Assembly (NCBI GenBank): GCA_037176725.1
Contig: JAZBRS010000057.1
Location: 86,387,501-86,451,500 of the forward strand
DNA length: 64,000 nt
Direction of reading: 5' to 3'
Source: Posidonia oceanica
Lineage: Eukaryota; Streptophyta; Magnoliopsida; Alismatales; Posidoniaceae
Under the pieces are notes generated by a model. That model worked only from the letters and a program-made list of their open reading frames with translations. It did not search any database and was not told where the DNA came from. Below are positions 54,348 through 64,000 of the stretch, one piece after another. Positions within the stretch are counted from its first letter, which is position 1, and each line of letters begins with the position of its first letter. The position numbers and the translations under genes were made by a program.

Positions 54348-54365
54348 TGGCGACATTGCTGGGGA
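54348..54365 (+). other. Primer-binding site of element B (tRNA-Arg type)
   Basis: TGGCGACATTGCTGGGGA differs at three adjacent bases from the Ogre/Tat consensus TGGCGACTCCGCTGGGGA and sits one base after the LTR end. Confidence 0.8.
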
Positions 54366-55680
54366 CACTAGACTCCGGCTTTCGTTTTGGTTTTCTCGCT
54401 CGCTTGTTTTGCAGCTTTGCTTGCCTTGTGCCTTTGCACCCTTTGCCTGTTTGTTTGCTCTCCTGTGTCAATTCCTAGCGAGTCGCATTGTAGCAACTCT
54501 GCTTGGGTTTTGCAGTTCTTTGCCTGCTTTACCTTGGCATGCTTTGTTATTCGCTCTGCTTTGTCTGCTTTGGCCTTCTTGCTTGTTTACATGCTTCTTT
54601 CTTTGCTCTGCTCTTATCTGCTTACCTGTCTTTACTTTCTTTATCTGTTGGCTCATTATCGCTTTATTTCTCGCACAATGCATGCCTACATACTTGCTTG
54701 GCAACAATACATGCTTTTTGAGTGATGAATACTTTTTTTACACACTTGCTATGCCACTACACACGCACATGTCTTATATATATGTCTTTTGATATGGTGA
54801 ATGTTTCTTTTCACTATCATGCTCACAAACACTTGCACATGCCATGCACATGCTTTTTGCATTGATATGTGTTGTTTGCCTGCCATATTTGGTTGATTTT
54901 CTTCCCCTTTTCGCATATGCCATGTCTAGGATAGTAAGACTGATTGCTTTCCTTGTGGCTAACTAAAAATGGCAAGTAAAAAGAAGTTCTAGGAACAACT
55001 AGAGGCCTCAACAAAACTGCACCCCCTTTGAGTTAATAAAACACACAAGATAAAAAACTCTAATCATTTGCATGAAGCATCATATAGGGCATGCATCCTC
55101 TCATCTGAGTCCACCTATCAGTCTGCGAAGGACGGTCCCAACCTCTTGTTCCACTGCTTTGGCGTGGCCCAAGTCAGTCGATCTGTCACCCCTTGTCCAG
55201 GGGTCGTGTCGGTGCTAGTGGAGGGTACTACCCACGCTTTGGCGGGGTCAAGGCCACCAACACACCACCCTGTTATCACCTGAGCTCTGGCCAGGATTTA
55301 GACAGCGGACCTACTTTTTCTGACCTGAGTCGGTGACCCGTACAGCTGTGAGTACCTGAAGTAGGCTACCTACTATAATATACTAGATTGGTGAGGGAGA
55401 GCATGCTAGAAAGCATACATATCATTCATGCTACTAATTTAACACATTTGCATCTTTCTTTCAGTCTCTAATCCCTGTTTGTTTGTGTTTGTGTTAGCAG
55501 GGATCGGTAAGCGAGTTTCCTTGCTGGAGCTTGAGTACTGTCCCCCATTGACACCCTTGTTACGACCTTTGTTCGTGACCATTCCCCTCTGAGCTATCCG
55601 CTCTTGCGATGATAGCTCCTCCTAGGACTCGTCCTCTTTTCCCTCGTCGTAGCTCTATCCTCACGCGCTCTCAGTCAGTA
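54366..55680 (+). other. Untranslated leader of element B
   Basis: There is no recognisable protein before the gag ATG. The blocks CATATAGGGCATGCATC, GAGTCCACCTATCAGTC and GGGGTCGTGTCGGTG are shared with element A's leader in the same order. Confidence 0.7.
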
Positions 55681-58600
55681 ATGGCCCAGTTTGTTAGTGA
55701 GCCTCTTCTTACTCTAGTCACAGAGGGAGTTTCCGCTTCGGCCCCTCCGGTTCCCCCTTCAGCTCCCTTTGTGCCTCCTGTGACGCCAAGGTTTCCCCCT
55801 CTAGCGCCTTTGGTATCCCAGTACGTCCCCAGGCATTGGCAGACATCCACCTCTCCGGATCCAGTCGCCGAGTCCATCTTGGTGACCGTCACTCGCGTTC
55901 TGGAGACACTTTTGACCCCTCCTTCTCAGGGATACGTCACTCTTGATGCCCCTTCTGCCGCTGCTGCGACTCTTGCTGTAGGACCTCTTTCCCCTGGATA
56001 GTCTGTGTCCATGCCACTTGCTTCTCATCCCTCGCCAGCACTGCACTTCAGCGTTCCTGCTAACGGGATGCCTGAGGCACAGTACCAGCACCTGATGGAG
56101 CTCGCCCAGAGGCTGCAAGGCATGGCTCTATCGGTTCGTCCCTCCTTCATTCCTGCCACTCCTGAGGTTCCCCTGCGGCCAGTTCCTACATATCATGCAT
56201 TTGCCACTACACCTCCTCCTAGACTATCGTCTCAACTGCTCACGGTTCCGACGGCAGGGCCACGGTTTCCGCCTCCCATAGCACAACACACAGCACAACA
56301 TGCACCTCTGCCACCTGGTGGCCAGTCCTTCGGGCTGGTTGGAGCACAGTACCCCACTGGCTCATTGTCCGGCACTCCGCCTAGGTAGCAACTGATGCTC
56401 CAGCACACTACACCTTCCACTGCACAACATGTCATTTATCCTCCTCCCCTACATTAGATCTAGAATCCTGCATACATTCCATCATACACTATTCCAGCGC
56501 ACGGATACGCCGACCATCCCGTTGCTCCACCAGGCGACGCTATGGTAGATCCGAAGGAGCACTTAGGTGTGACCCACTCGACATATGTGCTCACTACCCC
56601 TACCGATCCCTCTCTTGCGGCAACAAATTCGGACCCCATCAATAACAGGATAGACGTCTTGGAGAAGGCACTACGATTAGTGCAGGGTACTGAGCACCAG
56701 ACCTACCAGTTCCAGGACCTCTGCTGCTTTCCAGAGGCGGTACTCTCTTTGAAGTTTAAAATCCCGAACTTCGACAAATATAATGGTAGGGGCTGTCCCG
56801 TAGCACATCTGAAGGCGTATTGCAGTGATCTCGCTCAGCTCCATGCTGACGAGAGGTTACTGATCCGCTTGTTCCAGAAGAGCTTGACCGGGCCGACACT
56901 CAAGTGGTTCACCTCACTTGATATGTCAGCCATCAAGACTTGGAACGACCTCAGTCAGGCGTTCCTGGAACAATATTCCCTTAACCTCGACCTGGTCCCA
57001 AAGCACACGGACCTGGTCGCAACTAAGCAGAATCCTAGTGAGCTGTTCGGGGAGTACGTCAGCCACTGGCGCGCCTTGCTTCACAAGTTCGAGATAGACC
57101 CTCTGACGAGGAGTCTATTGAGATCATTATCAAAGGGGCGCAACCTTCTCTCGGGGCTTTGCTTAGCATTCAACCTGTCACTACTTTTGCAGCACTAATC
57201 CGAGCTGGAGCACGCGTGGAGAGTTCGTTGCGGAGTGGCAACTTCCCTGCTCTCTCTGTGTTTGCTAAGCAGGCCACGACCAGCAGTAATAGCGCCAACA
57301 GCAGCACCACCAACAACAACAGCGATAGCAACAACAATCGTCCCAAGAAGAAAGACTCTCCGAAGACCACTATTGCATTCGTTGATTCCCCTGCTGTGCC
57401 TGTTCACCTACTGTCTCGACCTACCCCAGCTCAGATGGTGTATGCTCTTGCACCTAGGAATCCCCCCACACCACAGATCACCACCACCGCTCGACCGGTC
57501 TATCCCGCCGCATCGGTTCAGCAAGGCCAATACCCAAGGCAAAGATGGCCTCCCACAGAATGGCGGAAGTTCGCCCCACTGGTGGAACCGCTGACTGCCA
57601 TCTTGCCAAAGGTCGCATCGCTCCTGAGATTTCTGGAGGTTCGCCAGGCCCCAAACCCCTTGCCGCATTGGTATAAGGCGAATTTCTTTTGCAATTTCCA
57701 TCGAAGCGTAGGGCATTCGACGGACAATTGCTTCACCCTGCGGAATGTTATTCAGGACTTGATCAAATCGGGAACGATTGTGATCGACACCCATGAGGCA
57801 TCCACTCCTGCACCCACTCATGCATCTGCTCATTCATCTGTTCCTCCTTATCCTAGCATCGTCCGCCAACCTCTACCGGAGCACTCTTATCCAGGAGGTG
57901 CAGGAACCTCAGGAATTCACTCTCTTTTCCCTTCTGAGCCTACCACGTCCATGGTAGACCCTTCTAAGCTGATCTTTGATATCTCTGAGCCCTTTCCTGT
58001 CAACCTTTATTTTGCGACTGTTGCCGGCTCCGAGTCAAGAGTTGACATGATCCGACCGCATGCCAGGCTGGAGCGCCCCTTCGCGCCGCCCGTTGTGCTT
58101 CCTCAGGCTCAACCCCCTGTACACCTCCTAGCTAGGGCCCAGCCTAGATCCCCTGTCCATCTCTTAGGACGGCCTCAATTAGGGTCTCCTGTACACCTTT
58201 TAGGTAGACCTTAGCCTACCCCTGCCTTCCCTCCCCAACAACCTTACCTATCTCCCCAGAATCCAATAGGCACCCCTGCAGCCCCTCCTGTGCTCGCTGC
58301 ACGTGCACCCGTGGTTATTGATTTAACTCGGGACACCCATCGCGTACCATACAGCTACGCCACAGAAATGTGCGTGGAAGTAACATGATCGGGGAGGGTC
58401 TATAGACCCCCAGCACCAGCAGTTAGGCCAAACTATCCAAAACCTGCTGTGTCCCAACCCTCTAGCCAACCCATAGCAGGCTAGACCTCTGGCCAACCCG
58501 TAGTGGGCCAACCCTCTAGCCAACCTATAGCAAGTCAGACCACTAGCCAACCCCCTTTAACTGTCCCTTTAGAGCTTGCCACCAGAGCCACCCCTCCTAC

Positions 58601-58763
58601 TGCCAAGAAGAACCAACCCAAGGTTGACATTACCTCTCAGCTTAAGAAGGTTAGAGCCGACATTTCAATTTGGGACCTTATACACTCCTCTTCCGAACAC
58701 CGCGAGGCTTTTCTTCGCGTGTTCCAAGCAGCCCATGTGTCCTAGACTATTGAACCTTCAGCC
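55681..58763 (+). pseudogene. Element B gag (Tat type)
   Basis: It starts at ATGGCCCAG (55,681) and matches element A throughout: a Pro-rich N-terminal region, the gag core (KWFTSLDMSAIKTWNDLSQA at about 56,900), an Asn/Ser tract (57,290-57,340), a CHHC knuckle (CNFHRSVGHSTDNC at about 57,690) and VRADISIWDLIHSSSEHREA near 58,650. A frameshift lies near 57,110. TAG stops occur at 55,999, 56,386 and 58,743, among others. At the first and third, element A has CAG or CAA. It would encode the particle protein and is not translatable as it stands. A Pro-Val-His-Leu-Leu-Gly-Arg triplication is visible at about 58,140-58,210. Confidence 0.85.
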
Positions 58764-59462
58764 TTGGAAAGCATGGTAGGGATGATTGCGGAGCCTCAGA
58801 TCATCTCTTCCACGAGCGATGAATTGCCTCTGGCGGGAATTAATCATAACCAACCCTTGTTCGTCACGATTCAGTTCAAAAACTTTCGCATTCCCCTCAC
58901 ACTGGTTGATAACGGGTCAGGCCTTAATGTCTGCCCCTTGCGTACTGCAACAAAGCTCGGATTCAAAGTCGAGGATATCACTCCAGCTATAAAGGGAATG
59001 ACAGCTTTTGACAATACCCACCATGATGCTTTAGGAATTCTGATTATTCCCCTTACCATTGGCCTGGTCGTATTCGATGTAGAATTCTACATCGTCGACT
59101 TGAAGCCAAATTTTAATTTCCTGCTTGGGCGCCCTTGGCTCCACAAGCATCAGGTCCTCCCCTCGACCCTCCATTGCATGATAAAGTACCGCCGCGGCGA
59201 CGATGTCATTGTCGTCATAGCGGAGAACTTTGAGAAAGAGCGGATCGAGGCAGTCTCCCCCGTCTCTTCGCAAACCGTCCCCTTTGACCCTGAAACCTCC
59301 GATGCTTTGTATCGCATTAACCGATGCGAGCCGGTTAACTTCATTCCTGATCTTGAATGCATCAACTCCTTGGCCGTTCACAATAACCCCTTTCAAATGG
59401 TCGAGAATGTCTGTCACAGGTGGGGTTACGCTAAGGGCACACCGCTCGGGCGTTACGGCTAG
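58764..59462 (+). pseudogene. Element B aspartic protease
   Basis: Open for 232 codons. Active-site motif LVDNGSGLNVCPLRTA (about 58,902) and second-lobe motif FNFLLGRPWLHKHQVLP (about 59,112). The Asp-Asn-Gly-Ser form is normal in Tat-type proteases. It ends at a TAG after GRYG. Confidence 0.88.
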
Positions 59463-60962
59463 GTGATCGCAGAGCCGATCGTAGCGGAGGAGCGGAGAAA
59501 ATCAGAAGGTCTCAGTTATGAGGTCAAGCCCAACAAAGATGAATGCTTTCAGCTGAAGAATCAGAAGATGGTCATCCCCAGGGATCTCACTAACTTCACC
59601 AGTGCAGGTATTTTGGGTTTGATTGATGGTCAAGTCGCGGTGTCGACAGAAGAATGGGTATGAATTGAGGACTACTACTCGGATGAGGAGCAGTCTGGCG
59701 TAGTAGAGGCAGCCCAAACCTGTGGCAAAGTTCTGATCAGCATGGAGGCACCTCGGTCGGTTTGTTTGGCTCTACTTTCAACAGATACAGCAGCCAATTT
59801 AGCAGGCCCTGTGGCAGGACTGACAAGCTTTAACATTTCTACAGCCACATCAACATCACAAGCACCAGCAGCAGCAGCAGTGCAGAAGTCAAGGACACCC
59901 CTTCAGGCACAGTTAGCCAGTCTATTTGCAGCTGCAGTTGCATCAGTACAGCTGTCACCCTCTCTGGAGGGTCAGTCAGCCAGTTCAGCTAGCAGCGTGA
60001 CTCGGCCCACTTCAGCAACCGCATCACAGAGAATGCAGTCGGTGCTGTCTGCCACACATCCTCCTGTCGCAAAACAGCAACCCTCATGGTAGGCCCCCAT
60101 GGCGTCAAGGGCCACACCCTCACTGTCACTACTAGATGCAGAGGTCCAATTGAGCGACACAGCCTCCCAACCATCGGGCCCTCAGAAGAGCAGCTTTGCC
60201 TACCCTCCAACTGTAGCAGTGACTTTGGCAGCGCATCCATCTGCGGCCTCGCTGACCAATCTGTTTGGATCTCCGATCATGAAGCTGCCGCAATCAGGCA
60301 CGCTCGCAGGCCAGACAATGCAAACATCCAGGGAAGTAGTACATCTAGTAGCCGGGCCAGAGCCAGAGGCCCCCGGTGCCTACTACGTCGACTCACCCTT
60401 GGATGAGGAGGAAGGAGCAGCGGCAGAAGCCCAGGTCGACTCGTGGATGGGAGACTTAGAGCTACTATACCAGGAACAGCTCAAGTCACTAGCAGAGGAC
60501 CTGGCAGAGCACCAATTAGCAGAAAGGAAAGGGAAAACCGTGGTTACGGACCCTCCCCCGCAGGAAGACCATGTCTCTATCATGGTCTTAGAAGAAAACT
60601 CAGCAGCGGCGGACTCCACTAGACCGGACGAGCTCATCACTCTGCAACCACAAGGCGGATCTAGGTGGTTTGTGTAGCACATGCCCCGCTCAGGCAGTGT
60701 AGCAAGCGGCAGTACCCAGATCAGCCGCCAGTCTGGCATGCCCTCCGCAAGTACATTAGAAGATGCGGAGGAGGAAGCATTAGCAGCACAGGCAGCAACT
60801 GAGCCAACAGCCCAGGCGGTAACAGAGCTGAAAGCAGCATCAGTAACAGAGTTATCAGCAGCCTCAGCAGCAGGGCCATCAGTGACATCATTGACAGAGT
60901 CAGTAGAACCATTAGCAGAGTCAGTGGCAGAGCGCTTAGCAGAATCAGTCAGGCCAGAGTAG
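59463..60962 (+). pseudogene. Element B linker between protease and RT
   Basis: A conserved start (YEVKPNKDECFQLKNQKMVI, 59,517 onward) leads to an Ala/Ser/Thr-rich part with in-frame stops, then an acidic patch (AYYVDSPLDEEEGAAAEA) and a helix-like QEQLKSLAEDLAEHQLAERK. It ends with an Ala/Ser/Thr/Glu repeat tail (60,780-60,960). It is homologous to element A's linker but with a different repeat tail. Function unknown. Confidence 0.65.
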
Positions 60963-61022
60963 GCAGAGGAAGTTGCCAGGACAAAGGTCGCGCACCGAGG
61001 ATACAAGAACATCTGAGTAAGC

Positions 61023-62640
61023 GTGACCATTCTGAAGCGTCACCAGGGCCAAGCAGCGGAACATATACACTCTTTCGATATCACAAACCCCACTTTTAAG
61101 AAAGAGATCCTCTTGGAACTTATCGCATATGGAGAAGAGGATGATACGGGCGAGGACGAAAATGATGAACCATTGCCCGAGTTCCGGCCCTATGACGACG
61201 ATCTAAAAGGCCCCAGCCTCCATGTTGAAGAAGAAACAGAGGTTGTTAATATCGGCACAGCTGAAGAAGCTAGACAAGTCCGTATCAGTGCCCAACTGTC
61301 ATCCCAGGCTAGAGCAGGTTTCATCGCATTCCTGAAAGAGTATGCGGATGTCTTCGCCTGGAGCTACGAAGACATGGTCGGCCTCGATGTCGAGATAGTG
61401 GTGCACAACCTGCCCTTGAATCCAGATGCCAAGCCTGTAAAGCAGAAACTGAGAAGATGGCAACCACAGTGGCTGCTCATGATCAAAGAAGAGATCATGA
61501 AATAGCACAAAGTCAATTTCCTGAAGGTCGTCCTTTATCCTGAGTGGCTGGCAAATATTGTGCCTGTGCCCAAGAAAGTTGGCCGAGTCCGGATTTATAT
61601 CGACTATAGGGACCTGAACAAGGCGAGTCCCAAGGACGATTTTCCATTGCCTCACATTGACGTCCTAGTCGACAATACAACGGGGCATAAGATGCTCTCC
61701 TTCATGGACGGCTTCTTCGGATATAACCAGATCAAAATGGCAGAAGAAGACATGGAAAAGACTTCATTCATCACCCCCTGGGGAGTCTTCTGCTACCATG
61801 TTATGCCGTTTGGGCTGAAGAATGCTGGCACAACCTATCAGAGGGCCATGACAGCACTTTTCCATGACCTCATGCACCAAGAAGTGGAGGTCTATGTAGA
61901 TGATATGATTGCCAAAACCAAAGAGCTTGAGGATCACCTTGTCTGTTTGAAGAAGCTCTTTGACCGCTTGAGAAAGTACAAGCTGCGCCTCAACCCCAAT
62001 AAATGTGTATTCAGGGTATCTTCTGGCAAACTTCTGGGCTACATTGTTAGCCAGAGGGGGATTGAAGTAGACCCGATGAAGGCAAAAGCCAACGTGGACA
62101 TGCTACCCCCTAGGACTGAAAAGGAGGTTAGGGGCTTGCTTGGGCGTTTACAATATAGCAGTTGCTTCATTGCATAGCTTACGCCATCTGTGAACCAATA
62201 TTCAAGCTCCTGAAGAAGAATGCACAGATCGATTGGAGCGAGGAATGCCAGGCTGCATTTGACAAGATCAAGCAGCTATTGATCAAGCCTCCTGTCTTGG
62301 TTCCCCCTATGCCAGGGAGACCTTTGCTTCTCTACCTTTCTACCATGCAGCATTCCATGGGCACCGTCTTGGGCCAACATGATGAGTCAGGTAGAAAGGA
62401 GCACGCCATTTATTACCTGAGCAAGAAGTTCAGTGAATGCAAAGCCAGGTACAGCACAATAGAGAAGACCTGCCTATCTCTTGTTTGGGCTGTGCAGAAA
62501 CTAAGGCATTATATGATGGCATACCCAGTTCAGCACTTGTGCCGGCATGATCCTATCAAGTTCCTCTTTCAGATGCCGGCCATGGTGGGCAGATGTGTTA
62601 AGTGGTAGGTGCTGCTGTCTCAGTACGACATCACCTTCGC
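61023..62640 (+). pseudogene. Element B reverse transcriptase and truncated RNase H
   Basis: An N-terminal region (AWSYEDMVGLDVEIVVHNLP) leads to a TAG at 61,503-61,505 (CAG in A). RT follows with DYRDLNKASPKDDFPLPHID, MPFGLKNAG and catalytic YVDD (61,893-61,904). A TAG plus frameshift lies near 62,175. RNase H (62,180-62,600) has GRPLLLYLSTMQHSMG, YYLSKK and STIEKTCLSLVWA. Coding ends at QYDITF (about 62,634), where the sequence passes into a 3'UTR repeat unit, so the RNase H end, the second RNase H usual in Tat elements, and integrase are all missing. Confidence 0.88.
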
Positions 62641-63800
62641 AGCTTGCCAGCTTTGGATGATACTCGCAGTAGTGCGCATCCTTAGTATCGTTTTCTCGGT
62701 TCCGCGTGCCCGGTGTTCCATTGTCTATACACTGCATTACATTGCATAACATTAGCATTTCATTGCATAACATCATATAGCTTTCTTGTATCCTCTGTAG
62801 AGTCAGTCCTAGTATTGCATTTCATCATTACATGGACATGGCGTGCTTAGGATCCGAACCCCTGGTTCGTGTATTGCTTAAGGTACCGTTCTCGACGCCC
62901 GCAAGACTTTCGCAGCTTGCTCGCTTCGGATGGCACCTGCAGTAGTGTGCGGCCTTGGTATCGTTTTCTCGGTTCTGCGTGCCCGGCGTTCCACTGTTTA
63001 TACCTTGCATTCCACTACATAGCATCGCGTGCTTAGGATTCGAATTCTTGGTTCGCGTACTGCCTAAGGTAGCATCCTCAACACCCGCAAGACTTTCGCA
63101 GCTTGCCGGCTTTGGATGATACTCGCAGTAGTGCGCGGCCTAGGACCGTTTTCTCGGTTTCGCGTGCCCCATTGCATAACATTGCATTCTTATTGTGCTG
63201 CTACTCCTCTGTAGTCATTACATCAACTTCCACATCCCATTTCCTTGTCATGGCATGCCTAGGAAATCGAACCCTTGATCGCGCATTGCTAAGGTGACAT
63301 CCTCGGCACCCGCGGCAGTGCATGGCCAGGATCGCTTCCTTGGCATTACATGCCCGCCATCGCATGCACATTCACAACGTCTCTCTTTCAACATCCTTCC
63401 TTCAGCCTTTCACTTTCAACACTTGCATCGCCTATGCCTACAGCAGAAGCTCAGCAAACGGCACCCCTGCACTAGAGCTGCACACCGCTCAGCACACCCA
63501 AATTGTCCGGCTCTCCTGAAGTATTGCCTAACGATGCTGCATTGCATTCTCCGCCTTTTCTGCATGCATGCATCACCCGCTTTCCCCTAGAGGAGTATAG
63601 TGCAATGAACATTAGCGTAGGCATCACATTTGCATTAGCGTAAGCATTACATCTGCATTCGTCTGCATTTGGCGACGAGTCATGATTTTTGGTGCATCCA
63701 CCGAATAAGTGACTCATGTCTATAGCAATTTTGTGCTCCCGTCGGTCAGATGGGGTGTCTAGTCAACCCTGAGCAGCGGCTTCGCTTCGCTTGACCTCGC
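62634..63800 (+). repeat. Element B 3'UTR with ~190-270-bp repeat units
   Basis: Three units begin TTTCGCAGCTTGC (62,634, 62,907, 63,093) and contain GCAGTAGTGCGCGGCCTTGG, ATCGTTTTCTCGGTTCCGCG and TGCATTRCAT. A linked block, AGGATTCGAA(N)CTTGGTTCG to CACCCGCAAGAC, occurs at about 62,850, 63,035 and 63,260. There is no reading frame of interest. The final 200 bp up to the PPT lack the repeat. Confidence 0.8.
63745..63761 (+). other. Upstream arm of inverted repeat pairing with the 3' LTR start (element B)
   Basis: GTCAGATGGGGTGTCTA is the reverse complement of the LTR start TAGACACCCCATTTTGAC (63,818-63,835) except for one base and one gap, with 12 contiguous bases perfect. The 56-base loop contains the PPT. 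Confidence 0.8.
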
Positions 63801-63802
63801 TC

Positions 63803-63811
63803 AGGAAGGGG
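63803..63811 (+). other. Polypurine tract of element B
   Basis: AGGAAGGGG followed by CATC stands directly before the 3' LTR start at 63,816, as required for plus-strand priming. Confidence 0.85.
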
Positions 63812-63815
63812 CATC

Positions 63816-64000
63816 TGTAGACACCCCATTTTGACAAGCTGAATTAGTGGAATCCTTCTGGTGGCTTCTGAACCTTAACTTAAACCCAAAACCACACTCT
63901 TCTTTTCAAACCAAAACTCCAAATCAAACCCAAAACCAAACCTAAAACTACACCCATTTTCTAACCCAAGAAACCACCCAAAAACCCTAGGAAAATCCAT
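63816..64000 (+). mobile_element. 3' LTR of element B (first 185 bp)
   Basis: It starts TGTAGACACCCCATTTTGAC and aligns to the 5' LTR start at 49,113 through TGGTGGCTTCTGAACC and the AAACCCAAAA-rich stretch, with several differences and a small indel. It continues beyond the window. Confidence 0.85.

Larger units (their letters stand above)
49113..64000 (+). mobile_element. Element B: Tat-lineage gypsy retrotransposon lacking integrase
   Basis: It comprises a 5' LTR of 5,234 bp, a tRNA-Arg-type PBS, a leader, gag, protease, a linker, RT, a partial RNase H, a 3'UTR with repeats, a PPT, and the first 185 bp of the 3' LTR, which leaves the window. The internal region is about 9.5 kb. It is the youngest insertion of the stack by position. 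The candidate left target duplication is CCATC (49,108-49,112). Confidence 0.85.

Noticed and set aside
42424..62608. RT-bearing sequences as endogenous pararetrovirus
   Set aside because: Long LTRs, a tRNA-Arg PBS, a PPT and a Tat-type gag accompany the RT, and no movement protein is present. They are LTR retrotransposons.
62850..63290. tRNA-gene-like GGTTCG (B-box) words
   Set aside because: The word recurs in each 3'UTR repeat, but there is no A box at the right distance and no cloverleaf. It is part of the repeat unit.

Overview
The window is plant nuclear DNA, from a flowering plant with a repeat-rich genome. The evidence is GT-AG spliced genes, a plant-specific armadillo-repeat membrane protein family, FAR1/MULE, Myb/SANT-like, GRF and plant-mobile-domain relics, and Ty1/copia and Tat-lineage Ty3/gypsy LTR retrotransposons. 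I cannot name the species.

Layout. (1) 0.7-3.7 kb holds the only gene that looks intact: a three-exon, 845-residue ARM-repeat membrane protein on the + strand. (2) 3.7-23.8 kb is AT-rich DNA carrying decayed DNA-transposon genes and tandem repeats. These are a C48 (Ulp1-like) protease relic (6.2-8.0 kb), an LTR-like fragment (8.3-9.4 kb), a FAR1/MULE transposase relic on the - strand (9.9-12.3 kb), a 142-bp tandem array (15.5-16.0 kb), a GRF zinc-finger relic (+, 16.3-17.4 kb) and a Myb/SANT-like relic (-, 19.7-20.2 kb). (3) 23.8-64.0 kb is a nested stack of LTR retrotransposons. A copia relic is cut at 25,693 by a second copia-type LTR. That LTR is cut at 26,867 by a partial gypsy LTR, which is cut at 27,713 by a Tat-type gypsy element here called A. 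A carries a complete 5.2-kb solo LTR in reverse orientation (34,204-39,436, with a perfect CAAGC target duplication). A is then broken at about 43,404 by a reverse-oriented element C. C is cut at 49,113 by element B, whose 3' LTR runs off the window.

The most interesting part is element C. Reading from its 3' LTR it has a polypurine tract, about 1.7 kb of five different tandem arrays, and then a spliced plant mobile domain (PMD) gene running antisense to the element. The PMD gene is preceded by the same roughly 60-bp GCGTCCAACG module that lies upstream of the TATA box in C's LTR. In both B and C a hairpin arm upstream of the polypurine tract pairs with the first bases of the 3' LTR. The arms differ between the two elements, but pairing is kept. 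Elements A and B are gag-pro-RT copies of one lineage that have swapped CAG for TAG at many positions, as expected from decay of methylated cytosines in CHG context. B has lost its integrase by a deletion that ends in a 3'UTR repeat.

Everything except the ARM gene appears to be decayed, so expressed function is likely only for that gene. Family assignments come from motif recognition by eye. No search or alignment was run.
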